NCBI GenBank assembly: GCA_013112575.1
Contig: JABFGG010000026.1
Location: 1 to 51,411, forward strand
Direction: 5' to 3'
From: Chloroflexota bacterium
Lineage (GTDB): Bacteria > Chloroflexota > Anaerolineae > Anaerolineales > UBA11579
Length of the DNA stretch: 51,411 nucleotides
Part shown: piece after piece, positions 44,397-51,411 of the stretch
Layout: every line of letters begins with the position of its first letter
Position numbering within the stretch: the first letter of the stretch is position 1
The notes under the pieces: generated by a model
Database searches by the model: none
What the model saw: the letters and a program-made list of their open reading frames with translations, nothing else
Told to the model about the DNA's origin: nothing
Translations under genes and position numbers: made by a program

Positions 44397-45053
44397 ATGA
44401 ATCCACCAATTCGTGCCAAGTCACGTAATAACCTGGCAAAAAAGGCCCAACAACTGCAAAATGCTTTGAGGGAGATCGACCCGCAGCAACTTGCCACCAT
44501 CACAGGGGCGCGGTATTTAGCTAAAGGAGAGCAAGAGGGAGAATTTCAGTTATGTGTCTGGGGCCAGAACATGTGCATTTCTTTCCCTGAATTCATCTTC
44601 CAGGACGCAGCAACAGGCAAAGACTTGCAGTTATCGATTCAAACCCTGGTACTGTATTATTTCAACACGCCCCATCCCGCGCCACAAACAGACAAGTGGA
44701 TCTCGTTTTCTGAACTGCCTGACGGCAAATTCTATAACTCTGCTTTTCAAGGATACACGGGACTGACACTGGCGAAGACCTTTGGCAATGATTACGCTAC
44801 CTTCGCCAAAGCGGCCAGCCAAATCGGCGGCGAGCGCCGGGCCATCGGGGACGTGGCTTTCCGCTTCCAGGCGCTGCCGCATATCCCTGTTCTGGTGGTG
44901 TGCTGGCTGGGGGATGAGGACTTCGCACCCTCCTACAACATTTTGTTTGATACCGTCGCCAGTCATTACCTGCCAACGGATGCCTGCGCCATCATGGGCA
45001 ACCAACTCACCCAGATGCTGGTCAAGACTCGTCAAAAGGACAATATCGTATGA
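44397..45053 (+). CDS. DUF3786 protein
   Basis: 218 residues. Features of the family: LCVWGQNMCISFPEF, LVLYYFNT, KWISFSELPDGKFYNSAFQG, and a C-terminal PVLVVCWLGDEDFAPSYNIL. DUF3786 genes often lie near Wood-Ljungdahl or corrinoid genes in anaerobes; the role is not known, possibly cofactor or corrinoid handling. The stop overlaps cooC by four bases. Confidence 0.8.
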   Translation: MNPPIRAKSRNNLAKKAQQLQNALREIDPQQLATITGARYLAKGEQEGEFQLCVWGQNMCISFPEFIFQDAATGKDLQLSIQTLVLYYFNTPHPAPQTDKWISFSELPDGKFYNSAFQGYTGLTLAKTFGNDYATFAKAASQIGGERRAIGDVAFRFQALPHIPVLVVCWLGDEDFAPSYNILFDTVASHYLPTDACAIMGNQLTQMLVKTRQKDNIV

Positions 45054-45850
45054 AGGTAGCTATTAGTGGTAAAGGCGGTGTGGGCAAAACTACGCTGGCG
45101 GCTTTGCTGGCCCAGGCCTACGCCGATGCGGGACGCGAGGTGTTTGCCGTGGATGCCGACCCCAGCCCCTGCCTGGCAGGGGCACTGGGCTTTCCGGATG
45201 AACTGCTGGAGAAACTGCATCCTATTGTGGAGATGGATGAATTGATCGAGGAGCGCACAGGGGCCAAACCGGGCACCACCGGGGGCTTCTTCACGCTCAA
45301 CCCGCAGGTCGATGACCTGCCGGAGCGCTTCAGCGTGGCGCATCGCGAGGTGCGTTTGCTGGAGATGGGAGCAGTGGACCTGGGCGGATCGGGTTGTATT
45401 TGCCCGGAGAGTGCCATGCTCAAGACCCTCTTCACCCACCTATTGTTCCGTAAGGATGACGTGCTTATCCTGGATATGTATGCAGGCGTTGAGCACCTGG
45501 GACGCGCCACGGTGGACTTTGTGGATGCCATGCTGATCGTGGTGGAACCCACCCGCCGCAGTCTGGGTACCGCAAGGCAGATCAAGAAACTGGCGAACGA
45601 TATTGGGTTGAAGCAGCTCTGGCTGGTGGGCAATAAAGTGCGCGATGAGGATGAAGTAGAGTTCCTTAATAACGAAACGCCGGGCATCCCGGTTCTGGGA
45701 ACTTTGCCCGCGGATCTGGCGGTTCAGGAAGCGGACAGGTTGGGCATTGCAGTGTACGATCACGTTCCGGCTTTACGTGAAGCTGCCAAAGGGATGATGG
45801 AGAATTTGAATCAAGAAATCGGCGTACAGGCGGATAGGAGCACGACATGA
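45050..45850 (+). CDS. cooC: CooC-type Ni-insertion ATPase, copy 1
   Basis: 266 residues, MinD/NifH-like P-loop ATPase. Walker A GKGGVGKTT (7-15), DADPSP, and a CxC metal-binding motif at C116-C118 (GSGCICPESAML). It matures the CODH C-cluster or the ACS A-cluster. The next gene overlaps by four bases. Confidence 0.9.
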   Translation: MKVAISGKGGVGKTTLAALLAQAYADAGREVFAVDADPSPCLAGALGFPDELLEKLHPIVEMDELIEERTGAKPGTTGGFFTLNPQVDDLPERFSVAHREVRLLEMGAVDLGGSGCICPESAMLKTLFTHLLFRKDDVLILDMYAGVEHLGRATVDFVDAMLIVVEPTRRSLGTARQIKKLANDIGLKQLWLVGNKVRDEDEVEFLNNETPGIPVLGTLPADLAVQEADRLGIAVYDHVPALREAAKGMMENLNQEIGVQADRSTT

Positions 45851-46635
45851 CCACGACCATCGCACTGGCAGGTAAAGGCGGCGTAGGCAAGACCACGATT
45901 GCCGCCATGGTAATCAAATACTTGATGCAAAGCCAGCCCGGTTCGATCCTGGCGATCGACGCCGACCCAAGCAGCAACCTCAACATGGTTTTGGGCCTGG
46001 ACCTGGAATGGACAGTGGGTGAAATCCGTGAAGGTATGCTCGGCAAGGTCAAGGAATCACTCACGGCAGGCGGCGCGGCCATGGGCACTCTACCCGGGGG
46101 CATGTCCAAACGTGATTACCTGGATTATGAAGTGCAATCAGCCCTGGCAGAGGGCCAGCGCTTTGACCTGATCGCCATGGGGCGCTCGGAAGGCCCCGGC
46201 TGTTACTGCGCCGTCAACCACAACTTGCGCGAGGTTGTGGACAGCATCAGCAAGAGTTACCGCTACGTAGTGATCGATAACGAAGCCGGCATGGAGCACC
46301 TAAGCCGCCGCACCACGCGCGACGTGCAGCATCTGTTAATCGTCACTGACCCCACACAACGCGGCCTGGTGGCTGCCGAGCGTATCGCCGGTTTTCGCAA
46401 TGACATGGACATCAATATTGAAAACAGTTATCTGATCGTCAACCGTTTGATGGGAGAGATGCCGAAGGCGCTCAAGAATAAAGTTGAGGAGATGGACGTG
46501 GAGTTTTTGGGAGCCGTACCTGCCAACCAGCAGTTAGCCGAGTTCGAGTTCAGTAGTGAGCCGCTGGTGCAGTTAGGGGATGATTCGCCGGTCTACCAGG
46601 CAGTAGAGGCAATGCTGAATACGATCATCGATTAA
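45847..46635 (+). CDS. CooC/AcsF-type Ni-insertion ATPase, copy 2
   Basis: 262 residues. Walker A GKGGVGKTT (9-17), DADPSSNLNM, CxC at C119-C121 (GPGCYCAVNHNLREVV), and a nucleotide-binding DPTQRGL loop. Differs enough from copy 1 to suggest one serves CODH and the other ACS; which is which is not decidable here. Last gene before the terminator. Confidence 0.9.
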   Translation: MTTTIALAGKGGVGKTTIAAMVIKYLMQSQPGSILAIDADPSSNLNMVLGLDLEWTVGEIREGMLGKVKESLTAGGAAMGTLPGGMSKRDYLDYEVQSALAEGQRFDLIAMGRSEGPGCYCAVNHNLREVVDSISKSYRYVVIDNEAGMEHLSRRTTRDVQHLLIVTDPTQRGLVAAERIAGFRNDMDINIENSYLIVNRLMGEMPKALKNKVEEMDVEFLGAVPANQQLAEFEFSSEPLVQLGDDSPVYQAVEAMLNTIID

Positions 46636-46655
46636 CTCTTCTCACCAAACTTTAA

Positions 46656-46681
46656 AAAGCCCAGCCATAAGGCTGGGCTTT
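46656..46681 (+). terminator. Rho-independent terminator of the Wood-Ljungdahl operon
   Basis: AAAGCCCAGCC (46656-46666), loop ATAA, GGCTGGGCTTT (46671-46681). Eleven-bp stem, 21 bp after the last stop. The flanking A-run and T-run make it work in both directions. Confidence 0.92.
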
Positions 46682-46686
46682 GACCT

Positions 46687-47340
46687 TTAAGTACCTTGCA
46701 GCATCTCGCCGGTTTGTTTCTGCACCTCCAAAACTTTTTCAGCGATCTCAATAGTGGTGGAACCCAAACCACAGCCTGTAGTGATGATACTGCGATTGGT
46801 GAATTCCTCTAGCTGGATTTCAACTTTGCGCCCTCGGCTTTTTCGCTAATCATGACAACGTCATTGCGCAATCATTCTGCCAAAGCCTCCGGTTTAGTTT
46901 CCAGAATTTTTTCATTATTGGGGATGCTACCTCAGGCGATGTAGCCACCTCTATCCAGAAAGGCGCGTAACTCATCTGGATAAAGCGCCAGGTTCTCCAC
47001 GAAGCCATTAGAGTCAAGGTTGAGGAAATTAACCGAAGTCGCCATCAGCACAGACCAATCTGTGTTGGCGCAGCAATGCACCCCAGCCAGCCCCCCTTCC
47101 TGATGAATGGCAGCAAAGACCTCGTCAAGCATGGCAATGACTTCTTCGCGACTCAAGCTGATAAAAGCAGAACCAAAGGCCGCCAAATACGGTTCGTCCA
47201 CGACTAAGATCACATTGGGGCGGAGGTGCGGGGGTTTCGGTGGGGATGTCGCCAAAAGGGTAAGTCAGGCCGAGAAAATAGTTAACCAAGCGGTTAATGT
47301 ACTTAATGTAGGGTTATGCACGATTTGGGCTGGCGGGTTT
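46687..47340 (-). pseudogene. Decayed UROD/MetE-superfamily methyltransferase
   Basis: The longest open piece (46932-47255) contains NVILVVDEPYLAAFGSAFIS, GVHCCANTDW (Zn-ligand-like HxC) and LDSNGFVENLALYPDEL. Homology continues through two in-frame TGA codons where Trp is expected (GGYIA-W-GSIPNN and ALAE-W-LRND), then a frameshift to VEIQLEEFTNRSIITTGCGL and a stop at 46687. At the 5' side FLGLTYPFGDIP lies in another frame. These features match cobalamin-independent methionine-synthase/UROD-like methyltransferases. Non-functional. Confidence 0.8.
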
Positions 47341-47593
47341 TTGCCGGAATATAAGATATGAGGTGTATGTGGAACACAGACAGCATATGTGGCAGTACTG
47401 GGTGGTGGAAAAGGGTAAAAATGATCAGATTAATGTACCCGTATGTAGGCTTAATGTAGGCGACATAGGCGCAATGCCAGCATAATGCTTTTGAGCGTGT
47501 GGCAAATCCTGAGCAAAGGCGAAGCTGACAGACACCTATACCTGAAAAGGTGCAGGCGTTTTTCATACAACACTGCTACGACCAGGGAAAAGC
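47341..47593. other. Intergenic stretch with a small gene remnant
   Basis: No intact gene. About 47532-47599 reads IPEKVQAFFIQHCYDQGKAK, similar to PEKVQGYFLQSYYNVGKANR at 48930-48990. Both are preceded by related GTAGGCTTA-ATGTAGG-like bases, so the two stretches are diverged copies flanking the beta-propeller gene. Confidence 0.5.
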
Positions 47594-47620
47594 AAAGAGG
47601 CCACCAAGGGTGGTCTCTTT
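47594..47620. terminator. Bidirectional terminator hairpin
   Basis: AAAGAGGCCACC (47594-47605), loop AAG, GGTGGTCTCTTT (47609-47620), one G-T pair. It lies 53 bp beyond the stop of the leftward gene ending at 47673. Confidence 0.75.
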
Positions 47621-47672
47621 AAGAGTTCGAAAAAGTGTTTTCTTAGATTGATTCTAAATCAGTTGATCTTGC

Positions 47673-48883
47673 TTATGGCAAAACATATAGTTCATCATTT
47701 GTAATAACATAAACATTATTTTCAGGGTCTATTTCTAAGGGGCCTGTTTCTCCCCTTGAAACTATACACCACTCTTCTGATTCCATATCCAATTTTACAA
47801 TTCCTTTTGAAATATTCATCAATAGAGATTGCTCAGAAGAAAACACAGGAATACCAGAAGCCCATAAATACTCATACGGCGCGTACTTACTGGTAGTAAT
47901 TACGAATTCGGGAGGACGGATAATCTGGTGCCAAACGTTCTTGCTACCTTCTGAAATGTCAAGCCAGCCAAAGTCAGTTACCCAAATTCTGTTCGTACCG
48001 TCGACAAACAATCTTAAAATCGGCGGTGTGCCAGAGAGTGGGCCTAAATTTTCAAGCCCTGGAGGAGAACCATAGAATTGTATTTCTTCAATACTCGGAT
48101 CAAAACTCATTAATATATAATGGTCAAAGGAATTCCCTGTACTATCAGAAGATAAGTAACCCATAAACCATAACTTATTCAAATGGAAAACAATTGATTG
48201 GGAAGCTGGTTCAATGGTCTGGTAGCTCTCTATATTTATTGACAAGGGAACTTCTTCAACATATCCTTCAATAAGATTTATCCGAACAAGCATATCGTTT
48301 GTAATTAACCAATAGGCTCCTTTAGCATCTTCAACAATATTTGAAAACACATAACTATCTTGATTTATTTGCAAGTCATTGTCCAATGGTAATTCCTTAA
48401 ATTCATTGGATAGGGAATCAAAGTACGCAATATATAACTGATTATAGTCACCCTTATTTATTAGCCCGAAAACAAAATACTCCTTAGTTTCTGAGGTAAA
48501 TCCCTGCAAAGAGGTAACTGCGTTGTTTGGAAGGTCATAGTGATCAATTAATTTTCCATCTTGTGAAATCCTGATAATGCCTTCAAATCGATCTATGGCC
48601 CAGAATTCAGGACCCGTAGAAACTAAGTCGTAAACCTGGTTTATACCCAAAGCACCAAGATCAATTATTTTTTCCACTCATGCGGAATAACAACATCCTC
48701 TTGAAAAGCATCTGCATCAAACTCGGCCTCAGACTTATATGGAAAGGATATTTTATGTGCAACAATTAAACACGTATCATTCTCTTTCCATTGGTTGTAA
48801 ATATTCAAGGGCCATACTAGCAAAAGAGTAAAGCCAAAAAGCAAAGCAACTGACAGTATGGTGCTTCGATTATTTAAATTCAT
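47673..48883 (-). pseudogene. Membrane-anchored beta-propeller-like protein, split by a frameshift
   Basis: Two overlapping frames: 48665-48883 encodes MNLNNRSTILSVALLFGFTL with one membrane segment and a short exterior part ending IPHEWKK; 47673-48677 encodes a 334-residue beta-rich body with repeated propeller-like strands (GPEFWAIDRFEGIIRISQDG, AKGAYWLITNDMLVRIN, GTNRIWVTDFGW). They overlap by 13 bp at a run of six A (minus strand of 48668-48673); a one-base slip joins EWKK to IIDLGALG. Either a recent mutation, a sequencing error or slippage. Function unknown; may be an adhesin-like or immunity protein. Confidence 0.65.
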
Positions 48884-48905
48884 TTATTTAGGCTTAGTGT
48901 AGGGC

Positions 48906-49109
48906 ATGAAAGAGTCCCACAAGCATGCCATTCCCGAAAAAGTGCAGGGCTACTTCCTGCAGTCCTACTATAACGTGGGCAAAGCAAACAGGTCACTGGG
49001 AGTGAGCTATTTTAACGACTTACAAATTACAAGATTTCATTTCCGATTCCAGGGTTATCCCTCTCCTTCGTTCAATGAAATTATTCAAATTCAATCTGTA
49101 CAAGGTTAG
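48906..49109 (+). pseudogene. Small gene remnant (HTH-like N-terminus)
   Basis: Reads MKESHKHAIPEKVQGYFLQS then YYNVGKANRSLGVSYF, which resembles a Fis/transposase-type helix-turn-helix start, and then loses coherence; the 3' end runs into the opposite lipoprotein gene. Similar to the remnant at 47532-47599. Probably the start of a degraded transposase or regulator; not a certain gene. Confidence 0.4.
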
Positions 49110-49911
49110 ATTTTGCTTCTCCTACCCAAGAGTTCACATCAATGAAATAGGAGTTTGCAATTTCCCATTTCGTGATCTCATCTACCGAATCACATTGAAT
49201 ATTGAGTATGTAATCTTGACCTAACCAATCATGAGGCGTGAGTAGATATCCAAAGGAGTTTTCTTTATAGGTAGCAACAACGAAATATTCGCCAACCTCA
49301 ATCGATTCATATTCGCCGTCACCATTGACATCTACTTTTGGGATTTCGCTATTGAAATGGTAGGTCACGAACTCTCCAGGAGACAGTTCTATAAATTCTT
49401 CAAATGACTTGGCAAATTTGCTTGGGACGCTATCTGAGGGTGTATTCATCAAGGGAATAATAGGAATATCACTTCCTTGATCGCTCAGAAGCATGAGTTC
49501 TATATTTGCTAGCAATTCATAAAAACTTAGAGAATAGGGTTCCCGAATAAGGAGTGAATTTTGAGATAAATTTCGCAGTTCTACTTTAATTGATAACACA
49601 TAATTATCACGCAATACTTTTGATGGAGACACTTCAATACTTTCTATTTCAAGGTTGATACTGTCTTCATATTTGCTTTCTCTTGAGCTTACAGTAGCAG
49701 CCCATTCATTAAATGGTACTGCAGAATAATCCTCACTGTGCAACAGGTCTTGAGATGGCTTGAACGCCAAAGCAGATTCACATGTGAAAGATTGGTCAAA
49801 ATCTAATGTAGTGTCCTGGTCGGACAAAGAACTATCCTGTAAATTACTGCATGAAAGCAGGAATATGGCAACAACATAAATGCATATTCTTTTCAGGGCG
49901 ATCTCAATCAT
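49081..49911 (-). CDS. Predicted lipoprotein next to an RHS toxin-like gene
   Basis: 276 residues from the ATG at 49911, six bases after TAGGTG. Signal ICIYVVAIFLLSCSN ends in lipobox LLSC. The mature part is beta-rich, with an Ig-like middle (SINLEIESIEVSPSKVLRDN; SIKVELRNLSQNSLLI) and an EF-hand-like loop VDVNGDGEYESIEVGEYF. It starts 12 bp after the RHS gene stop, the usual place of an immunity gene. Role is inferred from position only. Confidence 0.7.
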   Translation of the reverse strand: MIEIALKRICIYVVAIFLLSCSNLQDSSLSDQDTTLDFDQSFTCESALAFKPSQDLLHSEDYSAVPFNEWAATVSSRESKYEDSINLEIESIEVSPSKVLRDNYVLSIKVELRNLSQNSLLIREPYSLSFYELLANIELMLLSDQGSDIPIIPLMNTPSDSVPSKFAKSFEEFIELSPGEFVTYHFNSEIPKVDVNGDGEYESIEVGEYFVVATYKENSFGYLLTPHDWLGQDYILNIQCDSVDEITKWEIANSYFIDVNSWVGEAKSNLVQIEFE

Positions 49912-49923
49912 TAGTAGCACCTA

Positions 49924-51411
49924 TCAATCTATTTTTGAACTCCAAGGGTTTCGCCTTGGCGGGGATTGAAACCCTCTTGAGGAATGGCTTCTTGTAAATG
50001 AACCGCTCCTCCCCCCGATATAATCGGGGGGTTCGGTCTCATTTCCAGTTATAGCATTGTATTGAATCCAATAATATGTTCTGGATTTACTAGCGCCGAC
50101 GACTTGCTCTGCAGGATGGTTACCTCTTAATAGCCCTCGACTTTGATAGAATTGATCTTGAGCTTTGTATGCGTCATATTCTAACCAAGCACCTATGGCT
50201 TCATCAGATTCGCCTCGAAGTGCTTCACCAATTGTACTATTGGGATCTTCATAGTGACTTTCTTGCAAAACATGTCTTGCTTCATGAACAAGTAAACCGC
50301 CTAAAATTTCATAGCTACCTCCAGGCCCATAAAAATATAACTCCAATCCATGCCAAGTAATGTAAACTTTCGTGTCATCACCTTCTACAGTTACATATTC
50401 CCCTAGATTTGTAACAAAAACAAGTTGAGCACCATCCTCCCAAACGTTAAAGCCGCTTGAAACTAAATGTTCACAAGATAGACCCACACACTCATTTTCG
50501 TAACTTGACGTGTCAAGGTATTCCCAATCCACGTCGCTTGGTAAAGTTACACCAAAATCACTGGCAACCTGTGAAATAAATGGTGTAGCCCAATCAGGAT
50601 GCTGACCAAATACAAATTGAGCACAATCTGCATCAGCAAAACAATCATATGGATAATTACCAGTTGGATCATTGTATCTGAGAGGATTATTATAGACATA
50701 AGAATATCGATTAAGACTTTGCGGATTGTCAAACTTTGGCACTATTGTATCGGGCTGTGTGAAACGCCCCAAAGAAGGTGCATACCAGCGGGCGTTGTAA
50801 TCCATCAGGCCCACGGCAGTCAAACTGCGTTGTCCCGTATAGCCAAAGTCCGTGGGTGAGCTAGCGGATTGGCGCGTGGAGCCAAAGGCTGCATAGCGCT
50901 CCTCGCTGGCATCCACTAACGAACCGGTGTTGTCTGTTACAGCAACAATTGAACCTAAATGGTCCGTGATGAGGAACAGGGTGCCAGCGTTGTCACGCAT
51001 AGCAACACGCCGGTCGGCCACACTATAGTACTTGGTGATGACCGGCGTGCCGGAGGGATCTTCCACATTGTATGTGCCACCCCCCAAGAATAGCTTGGTG
51101 TAATCCCCCGTAGTAGCAGCAGCGAACACTTCTTTGATGCGATTCCCATCCCCATCATAATAAAAGGTCCAGGTATCGCCAGCCGTGCCGGTGGCGCAGT
51201 CGCCCGTGGTGATCTCTTCGATCTTGAAGAGACGGTTCTCGGCATTATAGCTCTGGCGCCAGGTGGTGCCGTTCTCGACGCGACAGGTCATATTACCGTT
51301 GGCATCGTAGGTGAAGGTGTCGGTGTATTCGCTAGTTTCACCGCTGTTGCGCACCACGGAGGAGACAGCGTGGGGCTGGTCGGCAGCATAGCTGTATTCG
51401 TGAGCCACCCA
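49924..51411 (-). CDS. RHS-repeat protein, C-terminal part, with HExxH metallopeptidase tip
   Basis: About 495 residues; the gene continues off the right edge. Residues ~30-250 are YD/RHS repeats ending with the conserved core hallmark YNARWYAPSLGRFTQPD ... YVYNNPLRYNDPTGN. From ~252 a different C-terminal domain follows, with HEARH (H375, E376, H379; LLVHEARHVLQESHY) and downstream acidic residues (GESDEAIGAWLEYDA), fitting a zinc-metallopeptidase tip of a polymorphic toxin. Base composition drops in GC at the switch, as in exchangeable toxin tips. A lipoprotein gene follows after 12 bp. Confidence 0.85.
   Translation of the reverse strand, partial: WVAHEYSYAADQPHAVSSVVRNSGETSEYTDTFTYDANGNMTCRVENGTTWRQSYNAENRLFKIEEITTGDCATGTAGDTWTFYYDGDGNRIKEVFAAATTGDYTKLFLGGGTYNVEDPSGTPVITKYYSVADRRVAMRDNAGTLFLITDHLGSIVAVTDNTGSLVDASEERYAAFGSTRQSASSPTDFGYTGQRSLTAVGLMDYNARWYAPSLGRFTQPDTIVPKFDNPQSLNRYSYVYNNPLRYNDPTGNYPYDCFADADCAQFVFGQHPDWATPFISQVASDFGVTLPSDVDWEYLDTSSYENECVGLSCEHLVSSGFNVWEDGAQLVFVTNLGEYVTVEGDDTKVYITWHGLELYFYGPGGSYEILGGLLVHEARHVLQESHYEDPNSTIGEALRGESDEAIGAWLEYDAYKAQDQFYQSRGLLRGNHPAEQVVGASKSRTYYWIQYNAITGNETEPPDYIGGRSGSFTRSHSSRGFQSPPRRNPWSSKID

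Noticed and set aside
46860..46945. TGA read as Trp or as selenocysteine in the methyltransferase-like gene
   Set aside because: TGA serves as a normal stop in other genes of the window, no SECIS-like context was evident, and frameshifts accompany it, so decay is simpler.

Overview
The window looks like a chromosome segment of an anaerobic Chloroflexota bacterium, most likely an Anaerolineae relative. The basis is the gene content: a bacterial Wood-Ljungdahl carbonyl branch next to an MvhADG-HdrABC type hydrogenase module, surface proteins with Thr/Pro-rich linkers, and AP2/Arm-type tyrosine recombinases. Taxonomy is inferred; no marker gene is present.

Bases 1-21,500 are an accessory region built on one tRNA-Lys(CTT) gene (1308-1380). 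The last 42 bp of that tRNA recur twice more in the same orientation (7389-7430 and 19701-19742), so at least two integrative elements sit in tandem. E1 (1381-7430) is AT-rich and carries an intact integrase, a small ribbon-helix-helix-like protein, a GC-rich non-coding stretch with RNA-like folding, and small unknown or membrane proteins. E2 (7431-19742) has a decayed integrase but carries a coherent N-heterocycle/purine utilisation operon: GntR regulator, BMP-type binding lipoprotein, ABC ATPase, two permeases, a CodA-like deaminase and a three-subunit xanthine-dehydrogenase-type molybdoenzyme. E3 (from 19743) is a remnant with a broken integrase and no visible right end. Short direct repeats around TGCA, spaced about one helical turn, flank the att copies and look like integrase arm sites. 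An IS3-family element (1-122) has cut off the start of a further integrase left of the tRNA.

Bases 21,500-46,700 are an energy-metabolism block of two divergent operons separated by a 509-bp control region with a perfect palindrome. Leftward: hdrC-hdrB-hdrA-mvhD-mvhG-mvhA, hydrogenase maturation protease, cNMP-binding-domain protein. Rightward: a small HMA-like protein, CODH (cooS/acsA), acetyl-CoA synthase (acsB), a CBS-domain protein, both corrinoid iron-sulfur protein subunits (acsD, acsC), the corrinoid reactivator (acsV), methyltransferase (acsE), malic enzyme, a thioredoxin-reductase-like flavoprotein without its redox cysteines, a MetV-MetF fusion, a small membrane protein, a DUF3786 protein and two CooC-type Ni-insertion ATPases, closed by a strong terminator. 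Together they would oxidise H2, reduce ferredoxin and probably methylene-THF, and make or cleave acetyl-CoA. The formate dehydrogenase and the other folate-branch enzymes are not in the window.

Bases 46,700-51,411 are a decaying, AT-rich tail. It holds a UROD/MetE-like methyltransferase pseudogene, a frameshifted membrane-anchored beta-propeller gene flanked by two copies of a small gene remnant, a lipoprotein, and the 3' part of an RHS-repeat gene whose tip carries an HExxH metallopeptidase motif.
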